A DNA stretch of 64,000 nt. Origin: Rhizobium oryzihabitans. Lineage in GTDB: Bacteria; Pseudomonadota; Alphaproteobacteria; Rhizobiales; Rhizobiaceae. The translations under genes were made by a program, and so were the position numbers. This document shows positions 1 to 7,003 of this stretch, piece by piece. A model generated the notes under the pieces. It was not told the origin of the DNA. It ran no database searches and saw nothing but the letters and a program-made list of their open reading frames with translations. The DNA is taken from assembly GCF_010669145.1 (NCBI RefSeq), contig NZ_CP048635.1:1884382-1948381 (forward strand). The letters run 5' to 3'. The stretch's first letter is position 1. Every line of letters begins with the position of its first letter.

Positions 1-2
1 GC

Positions 3-20
3 GCCGCAGTCGGCAAGTAA
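3..20 (+). CDS. C-terminal end of an upstream gene (partial)
   Basis: The first 20 bases read in one frame as A-A-V-G-K followed by TAA, and a strong terminator begins 30 nt later. This fits the last codons of a gene that starts before the window. Five residues are too few to name the product. The call rests on the stop and the terminator only, so it is weak. Confidence 0.35.
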   Translation, partial: AAVGK

Positions 21-50
21 TCAAGGCGAAAATGCCGCTTTTGAATGCCC

Positions 51-76
51 AAACGCCCGCTTAGCGGGCGTTTTTG
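51..76 (+). terminator. Rho-independent terminator
   Basis: A perfect 10-bp stem (AAACGCCCGC / GCGGGCGTTT) with a TTA loop is followed by a T-rich tract. It lies just after the partial upstream reading frame and would end that transcript. Confidence 0.85.
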
Positions 77-95
77 TTTTGGAAGCCTCTCCTCC

Positions 96-170
96 GTCAT
101 CCTCGGGCTTGACCCGAGGATCCATTGCTTTCAACGGGGTGTGGATCCTCGGGTCAAGCCCGAGGATGAC
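96..170. repeat. RIME-like intergenic palindrome
   Basis: A 29-base arm starting GTCATCCTCGGGCTTGACCC (96-124) is repeated inverted at 142-170, with an 17-base centre. Each arm is itself palindromic (CCTCGGGCTTGACCCGAGG). This is the style of the rhizobial RIME intergenic elements. It is non-coding; open frames that run through it are accidental. Confidence 0.8.
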
Positions 171-324
171 GTTGAGTATGTGCAAAGCGATGTCGTTCCA
201 CGCGGGAAGACGACGGAAGCGGACCAATCGCCAGGAATTTTCGATGTTGATAGTGCCATGCGCCAAACGCATATCTGCGCTGCAACCTTGTGCCTGCAAA
301 ACGCGCAGGAAAATGCTATCTTCC

Positions 325-487
325 AATCATCGAAACGGATGTACCTCCTCCCACATCGTTTTGGTATGCGGGCGATCCCACTCCTCCTCCCAAGGATTGC
401 CCCGGGGACAGCGGTTTTTCTCCTCCCATATCGCTGTTCATTTTTTCAAAAAGCCTGCCGCACCTCCTCCCGCGGCAGGCTTTTTTG
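325..487 (+). ncRNA. Trans-acting sRNA with four anti-Shine-Dalgarno hairpins (alpha-r14/NfeR1-like)
   Basis: Four consecutive stem-loops each carry an anti-Shine-Dalgarno sequence in the loop. Stems are 338-342/353-357, 371-378/394-401, 408-413/432-437 and 452-460/473-481. The loops hold CCTCCTCCC at 344-352, 383-391 and 463-471, and CTCCTCCC at 420-427. The last hairpin is a Rho-independent terminator with a T tract at 481-486. Tandem hairpins with CUCCUCCC loops are the hallmark of the rhizobial alpha-r14 family (NfeR1 in Sinorhizobium) and of the related cuckoo RNAs, which are thought to block ribosome binding sites. A TATCTT at 317-322 could be the -10 box, but no good -35 is seen, so the 5' end is approximate. 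No protein-coding frame explains this regularity. Family assignment is from memory; the structure is read from the sequence. Confidence 0.8.
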
Positions 488-523
488 TTTTCGTCTCTTC
501 GTTTTGCCTTCAGGAAAAATAGC

Positions 524-967
524 TCAGTCGAAAACCATCATGCCGATTGGCGTGACGGCGCGCGTGCCGGCGCGTCTGGCAAGTGCGTAGGTAAGGCACT
601 GTTCCACGGCATCCTGCGGTACGGGCTTTGCAATCACCCCGGCGCCGATGCCGAGATTGACCACCACTTCCGGGTTCGCCGTCATGAAGATCACCACGAC
701 GCCATGATCCTGAGACAACCGCCGTCCGATTTCGGGGCCCGTCTGGCCGTCGGCAAGGTTGACGTCAACGAAGGCGATGTCGGCGCGGCTGCCGAGCGCC
801 ACGGCCTGATCCAGCCGGTTGGCGATGCCGATGACATTGGCCTCTTCTTCCGCCTGCAGAATGGAATCCTCGATATCCATGGCGATGAGGAACTCGTCTT
901 CCACGATCAGCACACGCGGTTGTTCCGTGTGGAAACCCGGTTCGCTTTGCAAGACGTCTGCCAACAT
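524..967 (-). CDS. Single-domain response regulator receiver protein
   Basis: A 147-residue protein made almost entirely of one CheY-like receiver domain (about residues 17-132). The acidic pocket is LIVEDE near residue 20, the phospho-acceptor Asp lies in AFVDVNLADG, and the conserved Lys is in VIAKPV. There is no output domain, so it probably works as a phosphate relay, sink or protein-binding switch. A good ribosome site (GGAGG) precedes the ATG. It is transcribed alone, away from ftsZ. Its promoter region resembles an EcfG-type general-stress promoter (see 1011-1035). Downstream, the last sRNA hairpin is also symmetrical enough to terminate this transcript. The partner kinase is not identifiable from context. 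Confidence 0.88.
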   Translation of the reverse strand: MLADVLQSEPGFHTEQPRVLIVEDEFLIAMDIEDSILQAEEEANVIGIANRLDQAVALGSRADIAFVDVNLADGQTGPEIGRRLSQDHGVVVIFMTANPEVVVNLGIGAGVIAKPVPQDAVEQCLTYALARRAGTRAVTPIGMMVFD

Positions 968-1010
968 ATGCCTGCCTCCATTCTGTGCGCTTTAGCGCTG
1001 TCGGCAAGCA

Positions 1011-1035
1011 AACACTTGTCGGAGCAACTCGTTCC
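1011..1035 (-). promoter_or_regulatory. Possible EcfG-type promoter of the receiver gene
   Basis: Read on the minus strand: GGAAC, 16 bases, then TGTT. The EcfG consensus is GGAAC-N16/17-CGTT, so one position of the -10 differs. It sits 44-68 nt ahead of the receiver start. The remaining bases 1036-1344 up to ftsZ hold no gene I can support. Confidence 0.35.
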
Positions 1036-1344
1036 AAAGTGAGATAAACATGGTGAATGGAGTGTAAACCACATGGCTTTTCAGCTATCACCTCTCGATA
1101 GCGAAGCAGTTGATTCGGTTCGGTTTTCATCCGGGGAAGGGTCGGAGAAAGTCGCCGTAGCGCATCTTTCGTCCCAGGAGTACAGGCCATTTGCCGCAAG
1201 CGGCAGAGCGGCTTACATGCAAATTCAAAGCGTTACAGCCTCCTTCGCGCATCAGAAGGAAAGTGCTGGGACCTTGCCGATCATTCGCGTGCCGCGCTCA
1301 AAAAACGGCGCGAGACCCTATGAGTTCAGAAAGAGAATAAAACG

Positions 1345-2307
1345 ATGACCCAGTCTCCGCGCGCCACCATTGCCCGAAACACGCCCAATATCGCCGTTAT
1401 CGGCGTAGGTGGAGGTGGCGGAAATGCGATCAACAACATGATCGCCGAGGGCATTGGCGGCGTCGATTTCATCGCGGCCAATACGGATGCGCAGGCGCTG
1501 AAGAAGACCAACGCACCAAGGCTCGTGCAGCTCAGCTCCGAGCTGACCGGCGGGCTGGGAGCGGGTGCTGATCCGGAAGTCGGCCGCCAGGCCGCGATCG
1601 ATTCGCTCGACGAAATCATGGATCACCTGAGCGGTTACGACATGTGCTTCATCACCGCCGGCATGGGCGGCGGCACCGGTACGGGTGCTGCACCCGTCAT
1701 CGCCGAAGCCTGCCGTGCGAAGAACATCCTGACGGTCGGCGTCGTCACCCTGCCGTTCAGCTTCGAGGGTGCGCGCCGCATGCGGGCTGCCGAATACGGC
1801 TTCGCCAATCTGCTGAACACCGCCGATACCGTCATCGTCATTCCCAACCAGAACCTGCTGCGCATTGCGGATGCCGGCACCACCTTCGAGAACGCGCTGA
1901 AGACGGCCGACAAGGTTCTGTCGCTCGGCGTGCGCTGCGTCACCGATCTCATCCTGCGCGAAGGTCTGGTCAATCTCGATTTCGCCGATGTGCGTTACGT
2001 CATGAAGAACGGCGGACGTGCATTGATGGGCACGGCCCAGGCCAAGGGCGAGAAGCGCGCCTCGGAAGCGGCCGCTGCGGCCATCGCCAATCCGCTGCTC
2101 GGCGAACCCTCGCTGAAAGAAGCGCGCGGCGCGCTGGTCTCCATCTCGGGCGGCAACGATCTGACGCTTTACGAGATCGATGAGGCGATGACGCTGGTGC
2201 GCGAGGCGGTCAGCGAGGAGACGGATGTGGTGATGGGCGCCTCCTTCGATCCGACGCTGGACGGCGCTTTCAAGATTTCCGTCGTGGCCACCGGCCTGCG
2301 CAACTGA
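1345..2307 (+). CDS. FtsZ-like tubulin GTPase lacking the C-terminal linker and tail
   Basis: A 320-residue protein covering the whole FtsZ GTPase core: nucleotide-binding GGGGGNAINNM near residue 22, the tubulin signature GGGTGTGAAP near residue 110, and the T7-side domain up to VVATGLRN at the end. FtsZ normally continues with a long disordered linker and a C-terminal peptide that binds FtsA, ZipA and other partners. Both are absent here, and the stop follows the globular fold directly. Agrobacterium has such extra, short FtsZ paralogues besides the essential division protein, and this matches that type (FtsZ_1-like). It could co-polymerise with, or tune, the main FtsZ, but could not recruit tail-binding partners itself. 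It stands alone with its own terminator. The start was chosen as the ATG giving the usual short N-terminus. Confidence 0.9.
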   Translation: MTQSPRATIARNTPNIAVIGVGGGGGNAINNMIAEGIGGVDFIAANTDAQALKKTNAPRLVQLSSELTGGLGAGADPEVGRQAAIDSLDEIMDHLSGYDMCFITAGMGGGTGTGAAPVIAEACRAKNILTVGVVTLPFSFEGARRMRAAEYGFANLLNTADTVIVIPNQNLLRIADAGTTFENALKTADKVLSLGVRCVTDLILREGLVNLDFADVRYVMKNGGRALMGTAQAKGEKRASEAAAAAIANPLLGEPSLKEARGALVSISGGNDLTLYEIDEAMTLVREAVSEETDVVMGASFDPTLDGAFKISVVATGLRN

Positions 2308-2339
2308 CGTTTCGTTTGAGGAGCGACTTCGCGGCTCGT

Positions 2340-2362
2340 TTCTTCTCCCGTGGGGAGAAGAA
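2340..2362. repeat. Small palindrome TTCTTCTCCC...GGGAGAAGAA
   Basis: A perfect 10-bp inverted repeat with a GTG loop lies in the ftsZ trailer. Short CTTCTCCCC-type palindromes are common between rhizobial genes. No T tract follows, so it is probably a repeat or RNA-stabilising hairpin, not the terminator. Confidence 0.5.
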
Positions 2363-2454
2363 GCAAGGTGGGTGCTCCTCGCTCCATTTGTAAACTGTCC
2401 GTTCCGAGCCGCAGCGTTGGCTGGCAAGGCACCAGCGCCACAAATTGAATAAGC

Positions 2455-2494
2455 AAAGCCGTCGCGGGTAATTTTCGCGACGGCTTTTTGTTGT
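2455..2494 (+). terminator. Rho-independent terminator after ftsZ-like gene
   Basis: A 12-bp stem (AAAGCCGTCGCG at 2455-2466, CGCGACGGCTTT at 2476-2487) is followed by TTGTTGTTTTT. Confidence 0.85.
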
Positions 2495-2574
2495 TTTTGA
2501 ACAATTATTCCGCCATTCGAAGTGCGGGCGATGCAACGCGGCGTTGATCGGGAAAAAATATAATAGTACTCTTT

Positions 2575-2584
2575 ATGTCGACAA
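2575..2584. promoter_or_regulatory. Candidate GntR operator upstream of its own gene
   Basis: ATGTCGACAA just ahead of the ribosome site of the GntR gene contains the TGTCGACA palindrome also found ahead of the neighbouring deaminase gene. FCD-type GntR proteins commonly bind TNGTNNACNA-like sites. A TATAAT at 2559-2564 could be the -10 box; binding near it would give autorepression. Confidence 0.45.
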
Positions 2585-2594
2585 GAGGGATTTG

Positions 2595-3296
2595 ATGATG
2601 ACGGATATTATTGCATCTGCCGAGCGCAAGCGCGGCTCCGGCGTGAAGATGGTCTATGATCTGCTGCGCGACGAAATTCTCGATCTGGTCCTGCCGCCCG
2701 GCAGCCCCATTGACGAGGTGCAGCTTGCCGAGCGGTTCAAGATGTCGCGCACGCCCATTCGCGAGGCCCTGGTGCGGCTTTCGGGCGAGGGTCTGATCGA
2801 TACGCTGCCGAACCGTTCGACCATGGTGTCGAATATAGATTTCCTCAACATGCATACCTATTTCGATGCGCTGGTGCTGATGTACCGGGTCACGACCCAG
2901 CTTGCCGCGCAATATCATCGCCCGGAGGATCTGGCCGGCATCCGCGCCCATAATGCGGAGTTCGCCGTTGCGGTGGAAGAGCAGGATGCGCTGGCGATGA
3001 TTTCCACCAATGCCGCGCTTCACCTTTCGATCGCCGAAGCCGGGCGCAACCCCTATTTCACCAGCCTGTTCAAGCGCCTGCTGGACGAGGGACGGCGCAT
3101 CCTCAGACTTTATTATCAGTCCTATGACGATCGCCTGCCGAAACGCTTCGTCGATGATCATGATGAGATCATTGCTGCGATTGCCGCGCGCGATACCGTT
3201 CTTTCCGAGAAACTGGCCCGCGAGCACGCCGAGCAGATCGTGCGGCAGGTGCAGAAACTGCTGGTGCGTAACGAGCGTCTGGAAATAAATCTATAG
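2595..3296 (+). CDS. GntR/FadR-family (FCD) transcriptional regulator
   Basis: A winged helix-turn-helix fills the first third (AERFKMSRTPIREALVRLS) and a helical FCD ligand-binding domain the rest, including the metal-type residues in NAALHLSIAEAGRNP and a late His in DDHDEI. With the ATG at 2595 the protein is 233 residues, the normal length for the family. That start has AGAGGGA 4 bases upstream; a TTG at 2544 in the same frame lacks a ribosome site and was not used. The gene is followed by a DHDPS-family deaminase, and TTGTCGACAA-type palindromes lie ahead of both, so it probably represses the hydroxyproline-type catabolic genes here and itself. The ligand is inferred from neighbours only. 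Confidence 0.88.
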   Translation: MMTDIIASAERKRGSGVKMVYDLLRDEILDLVLPPGSPIDEVQLAERFKMSRTPIREALVRLSGEGLIDTLPNRSTMVSNIDFLNMHTYFDALVLMYRVTTQLAAQYHRPEDLAGIRAHNAEFAVAVEEQDALAMISTNAALHLSIAEAGRNPYFTSLFKRLLDEGRRILRLYYQSYDDRLPKRFVDDHDEIIAAIAARDTVLSEKLAREHAEQIVRQVQKLLVRNERLEINL

Positions 3297-3297
3297 C

Positions 3298-3345
3298 TTG
3301 TCGATTTCTTGTCGACAAATAAAATACAAGATTGTAATGTCCTTG
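3298..3345. promoter_or_regulatory. Candidate GntR operator cluster before the deaminase gene
   Basis: The perfect palindrome TTGTCGACAA lies at 3309-3318, flanked by two half copies CTTGTCGA (3298 and about 3342). It is in the short gap between the regulator gene and the DHDPS-family gene. Confidence 0.5.
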
Positions 3346-3404
3346 TCGAAAGGATGGCGCGGAGGTGCGTCCATTCCTGAAAAACTGTCCCTTAGGAGCT
3401 AGTA

Positions 3405-4370
3405 ATGACGGCCAGCATTTTTTCCGGCGTGATTCCCGCCTTGATGACCCCCTGCAAGGATGATCGCACTCCCGATTTCGACGCGCTTGTCCGCAAGGGC
3501 AAGGAACTGATCGCCGATGGAATGTCGGCAGTCGTTTATTGCGGTTCCATGGGCGACTGGCCGCTCCTGACGGACGAGCAGCGCATGGAAGGCGTGGAGC
3601 GTCTGGTGAAAGCCGGCATTCCGGTCATCGTCGGCACCGGCGCCGTCAACACGGCATCTGCCGTCGCGCACGCCGCCCATGCCCAGAAGGTTGGCGCAAA
3701 GGGCCTGATGGTCATTCCGCGCGTCCTGTCGCGCGGTTCGGTCATCTCCGCCCAGAAGGCGCATTTCAAGGCCATCCTTGCTGCCGCTCCAGAAATTCCT
3801 GCTGTCATCTACAACAGCCCCTATTACGGCTTCGCCACCCGCGCCGATCTCTTCTTCGCGCTGCGTGCCGAACACAAGAACCTCGTTGGCTTCAAGGAAT
3901 TCGGCGGCCCGGCCGATATGCGTTATGCCGCTGAAAACATCACCAGCCGCGATGATGACGTGACCCTGATGATCGGCGTCGATACCGCCGTCGTCCACGG
4001 CTTCGTCAATTGCGGCGCAACCGGCGCCATCACCGGCATCGGCAATGTTCTGCCGAAGGAAGTCATTCATCTCTGCAAGCTGTCGCAGGCCGCCGCCAAG
4101 GGCGATGCCGATGCCCGCGCCCGCGCGCTGGAACTGGAACAGGCGCTGGCCGTGCTCTCCTCCTTCGATGAAGGCCCGGATCTGGTTCTTTATTTCAAGC
4201 ACATGATGGTGCTGAAGGGCGACAAGGAATACACGCTGCACTTCAACGAGACCGACGCCCTGACAGACAGCCAGCGCGGTTATGTCGAGGCGCAGTTCAA
4301 GCTGTTCAACAGCTGGTACGCCGACTGGAGCAAGCTTCCGGGCGCCGTGCAGGCCTGCAAGGCGGCCTGA
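3405..4370 (+). CDS. DHDPS-family lyase, probable 1-pyrroline-4-hydroxy-2-carboxylate deaminase
   Basis: A 321-residue (beta/alpha)8 protein of the dihydrodipicolinate synthase/N-acetylneuraminate lyase family. The Schiff-base Lys is K164 in LVGFKEFGG, the catalytic Tyr is in AVIYNSP near residue 136, and YCGSMGDW replaces the usual GTTGE loop. A cell needs only one DapA. This copy lies beside a GntR regulator, a DadA-like dehydrogenase, aconitase X, a proline-racemase relative and an imine reductase. That set matches bacterial hydroxyproline degradation, where a DHDPS-family enzyme deaminates 4-hydroxy-pyrroline-2-carboxylate to 2-oxoglutarate semialdehyde. The specific activity is inferred from context. 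AGGAG precedes the ATG closely. Confidence 0.75.
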   Translation: MTASIFSGVIPALMTPCKDDRTPDFDALVRKGKELIADGMSAVVYCGSMGDWPLLTDEQRMEGVERLVKAGIPVIVGTGAVNTASAVAHAAHAQKVGAKGLMVIPRVLSRGSVISAQKAHFKAILAAAPEIPAVIYNSPYYGFATRADLFFALRAEHKNLVGFKEFGGPADMRYAAENITSRDDDVTLMIGVDTAVVHGFVNCGATGAITGIGNVLPKEVIHLCKLSQAAAKGDADARARALELEQALAVLSSFDEGPDLVLYFKHMMVLKGDKEYTLHFNETDALTDSQRGYVEAQFKLFNSWYADWSKLPGAVQACKAA

Positions 4371-4384
4371 TAGATTGCTGCTGT

Positions 4385-4416
4385 AAAAAAAGGCCCGCAA
4401 TTGCGGGCCTTTTTTG
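4385..4416 (+). terminator. Rho-independent terminator of the deaminase gene
   Basis: AAAAGGCCCGCAA pairs with TTGCGGGCCTTTT and is followed by T residues. The stem is symmetrical, so it may work in both directions. Confidence 0.85.
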
Positions 4417-4442
4417 TATGTGATGAGGTTTGATGTCTCTCC

Positions 4443-4560
4443 TCCGTCATGCCGGACTTGATCCGGCATCCAGCCACGGCGCGTCTGCGCTGTGAAAGGA
4501 CTCTTCTGCGATCAAGGACTTGATCGCACTGGACCCCGGATCTAGTCCGGGGTGACGGAG
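4443..4560. repeat. RIME-like mosaic palindrome between convergent genes
   Basis: Three nested palindromes occur in a row: GCCGGACTTGATCCGGC, GCGATCAAGGACTTGATCGC and CCCCGGATCTAGTCCGGGG. CCGTCA and TGACGG close the outer ends. It lies between two terminators at the meeting point of convergent genes and is non-coding. Confidence 0.75.
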
Positions 4561-4581
4561 CGGGGATGCTGTGTCAACATG

Positions 4582-4612
4582 AAAAAGGCCCGCAATCGCG
4601 GGCCTTTTTTAT
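4582..4612 (-). terminator. Terminator of the Ldh_2-family gene
   Basis: AAAAGGCCCGC pairs with GCGGGCCTTTT around an AATC loop, with T-rich sequence on both strands. It lies 11 nt past the stop of the minus-strand gene and is nearly the same stem as at 4385-4416. Confidence 0.8.
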
Positions 4613-4622
4613 TCAAACGCGG

Positions 4623-5659
4623 TCAGGCAACCGCGTCCAGCCCCTTTTCCAGCAGCCGGTCGAGCCCGGCCATTTCGGCGGCGGTGAGTGTGATGCCTTC
4701 GCTTTCGGATTTGGCGCGGGCGGTGAAGCGTCGGCCGGAGGGCAGGCGGGCGCCCTGGCCGATGATGGCGTCGAACAGCACTTCAGCCCGCTGGGAGGGA
4801 TCGCCCGGGCGGCCCTTGGCGAACGCTTCCGGGGAAAAGGCGATAATCAACTCACCATGGGTCGGGGCAAGCGTCGTGGTGCCGAGAAATTCGAGCGCTT
4901 CGGGGCTGGTCAGGTCGCCGATCATGATGCCGGCGAGAAGTTCGATCATCGTGCCGATGGCCGACCCCTTGTGGCCGCCAAAGGGCAGCATCGAGCCGGC
5001 AAGGGCCGCCTCCGGGTCGGTCGTCGGCTTGCCGTCGGCATCCAGAGCCCAGCCTTCCGGCAGGGATTTTCCTGCGCGCCGATGCAACTCTATTTCACCG
5101 CGCGCCGCAACCGATGTCGCAAAGTCGAAGACGTAAGGGAAGTGTCCCTGCGCGGCCAGCCGAAGGCGAAGGGGTTGGTGCCGAGTAGCGGTTTGCTGCC
5201 GCCGGTGGGTGCGACGGTGGAATAGCTCGGGCACATCACCAGCCCGGCAAGGCCATTCGAGGTAAGGCCCTCGACTTCCGGCCAGAGCGCCGAAAAATGC
5301 GTGCAATCATTGATGACGAGCGCGGCGATGCCGGAGTGTTTCGCCCGCTCTACCAGAACAGGCAGGCCAAGCTCGAAAGCGGGGTTGGCAAATCCGCCAT
5401 TGGCGTTGACCTTCACGATCGCCGTGCCGTCATCTTCGGCCACTTCCGGGATTGCATCGGGCTTCACCTTGCCCGCCTTGACGGTGCGGAGCGCACCTTC
5501 GATGCGGTAAATGCCATGGGATTTGCAGGCGTCCCTCTCACCGGCCGTGATGACGCGTGCGATCGCTCCCGACTGGACGGCATTGAGACCGGCCTTGCGA
5601 AAAATTGCTTCGACCCGCGCCGAAAGCTCTCCAATGGTCAAGGTGGTGGTGTCGCTCAT
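4623..5659 (-). pseudogene. Ldh_2-family reductase, probable 1-pyrroline-2-carboxylate reductase (frameshifted)
   Basis: Two overlapping minus-strand frames join into one 345-residue Ldh_2 (malate/L-lactate dehydrogenase-type, NAD(P)H-dependent) protein. The first half runs from MSDTTTLTIGEL to GTNPFAFGWPR. The second resumes at GHFPYVFDFATSVAARGE and carries the GGHKGSAIG segment typical of the family. One missing base near 5146-5148 (CCC on the plus strand) separates them; one extra G on the coding strand restores R-G-H-F-P-Y. Members next to hydroxyproline genes reduce 1-pyrroline-2-carboxylate, the product of 3-hydroxyproline dehydratases, to L-proline, which fits the aconitase X gene nearby. 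The start at 5659 has GGAGG six bases upstream; an adjacent ATG at 5662 is too close to it. The substrate is inferred. The break is likely a sequencing artefact. Confidence 0.75.
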
Positions 5660-5700
5660 CATAATCCTCCGATGTCGGGCTCGCACATTTTGAATACATA

Positions 5701-5710
5701 AAGTATACAA
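5701..5710. promoter_or_regulatory. Candidate operator TTGTATACTT before the reductase gene
   Basis: The palindrome GTATAC within AAGTATACAA lies about 42 nt ahead of the minus-strand reductase start. The same TTGTATACT string faces the other way before the transporter operon at 6029-6037. Both fit the loose TNGTNNAC half-site of FCD GntR proteins. Confidence 0.4.
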
Positions 5711-5810
5711 AGGTGGTGCTATTGCAACTCGTCTTTTCAGTGAAGTGTTATGAGAGCGCAGATCAAAGCGCTAGGCGCAAAGCTCCCGGTTTTCCACGAC
5801 GTTTCCCGCG

Positions 5811-5929
5811 CCCTCATTCCTGTGCTCGTCACAGGAATCCAGTCAGCCCAAGTCTTTGGGCTGAAAAGACTCTTCCCGTCCCGCCGACGCGTGCCGACTG
5901 GATTCCTGTGACAAGCACAGGAATGAGGG
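5811..5929. repeat. RIME2-like palindromic repeat, copy 1
   Basis: The outer arms are CCCTCATTCCTGTGCTCGTC... and its complement ending ...GCACAGGAATGAGGG. An inner CAGCCCAAGTCTTTGGGCTG hairpin lies in the left half. A second copy with about a dozen differences lies at 13084-13202. It occupies most of the gap between the divergent reductase and transporter genes. Confidence 0.85.
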
Positions 5930-6027
5930 GCGTTGGGCCTTTCTGCGCCGCTCCACATTTCCCCGCACCGTTTTCCATAAAGCCTGCCTGACAAAATTCC
6001 GATCATTCGCACATGCAAAAAATTCTT

Positions 6028-6037
6028 TTTGTATACT
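6028..6037. promoter_or_regulatory. Candidate operator TTTGTATACT before the transporter operon
   Basis: TTTGTATACTCCTTGTATTTT lies about 90 nt ahead of the binding-protein gene and shares TTGTATACT with the site before the divergent reductase gene. This suggests one regulator for both units. Confidence 0.4.
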
Positions 6038-6125
6038 CCTTGTATTTTTATGTTGATTTATCGCTCCCGTGGGGAAATAGTGACCGCGCCTTCAAAGGCA
6101 GACCAATTGTGGGAGCAAATAAAGA

Positions 6126-6932
6126 ATGAAAAAATCGGTCATCGTCGCCGGCCTGCTGGCCGCCACTTTCGCTATTACTCCGGCCAAGGCCGACAAACTT
6201 GACGACATCATTTCGTCCGGCACGCTGCGTTGCGCTGTCGTGCTCGATTTCCCGCCCATGGGCGCGCGTGATGACGCCAACAATCCGATCGGCTTCGATG
6301 TCGATTATTGCAACGATCTTGCCAAGGCGCTCGGCGTCACGGCTGAAATCGTCGAAACGCCTTTCCCCGAGCGCATTCCCGCGCTGATGTCCGGTCGCGT
6401 CGATGTCGGCGTTGCTTCCACGTCGGATACGCTTGAGCGTGCCAAGACGGTCGGCATGACAGTGCCTTACTTCGCCTTCGAAATGGCCGTTACCGCCAAC
6501 GACAAGTCCGGCATCAAGTCCTTCGAGGACATGAAGGGCAAGACCGTCGGTGCAACCGCTGGCACGTTCGAAGCCATCGCGCTTGAAAAGTCGGTCAAGG
6601 AATGGGGCGTCGGCGAATTCCGTCCTTACCAGACCCAGGCAGATGTGTTCCTCGCGCTCAGCCAGGGCCAGATCGATGCCACCGTTTCCACCTCGACGGT
6701 TGCGCAGTCCAACGTCAAGGGCGGCAAGTTCGCCGGCATCTCCGTGGTCGGCAAGGCGCCTTACGACATCGACTATGTCGCGCTCTTCACCAACCGCGAT
6801 GAATATGGCTTCATCAACTACCTGAACCTCTTCATCAACCAGCAGGTTCGCACCGGCCGCTACGCCGAGCTCTATGAAAAATGGGTTGGCGGCGAAGTTC
6901 CCTCGCTCACCGTCAACGGCGTTTATCGCTGA
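6126..6932 (+). CDS. ABC transporter solute-binding protein, family 3 (polar amino acid type)
   Basis: A 268-residue periplasmic binding protein with a clear Sec signal peptide (MKKSVIVAGLL..., cleavage after AKA near residue 22). The SBP_bac_3 fold follows, with the family motif GFDVDYCNDLAKALG near residue 58 and a late ELYEKWVGG. GGGAG precedes the ATG. It heads an operon of two permeases, an ATPase and three catabolic enzymes of the hydroxyproline type, so hydroxyproline or a related imino acid is the likely ligand; this is inferred. A strong hairpin right after the stop probably favours its expression over the permeases. Confidence 0.9.
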   Translation: MKKSVIVAGLLAATFAITPAKADKLDDIISSGTLRCAVVLDFPPMGARDDANNPIGFDVDYCNDLAKALGVTAEIVETPFPERIPALMSGRVDVGVASTSDTLERAKTVGMTVPYFAFEMAVTANDKSGIKSFEDMKGKTVGATAGTFEAIALEKSVKEWGVGEFRPYQTQADVFLALSQGQIDATVSTSTVAQSNVKGGKFAGISVVGKAPYDIDYVALFTNRDEYGFINYLNLFINQQVRTGRYAELYEKWVGGEVPSLTVNGVYR

Positions 6933-6947
6933 TCAGGACTTTTCGTA

Positions 6948-6976
6948 AACGGCGCGGTCAAGATGACCGCGCCGTT
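6948..6976 (+). promoter_or_regulatory. Intercistronic hairpin after the binding-protein gene
   Basis: A perfect 13-bp stem (AACGGCGCGGTCA / TGACCGCGCCGTT) with an AGA loop starts 16 nt after the stop and ends 28 nt before the permease. There is no T tract, so an RNA-stability or partial-attenuation role is more likely than full termination. Confidence 0.8.
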
Positions 6977-7003
6977 GATCGTTTCTGAAAAGGCGGGACG
7001 CCC

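Noticed and set aside
45..590. 181-codon plus-strand frame over the RIME and sRNA
   Set aside because: It reads through a palindromic repeat and an RNA with four perfect hairpins; the apparent protein has no coding character.
1073..1348. 91-codon plus-strand frame before the ftsZ-like gene
   Set aside because: No ribosome site or domain, and it overlaps the leader of the ftsZ-like gene.
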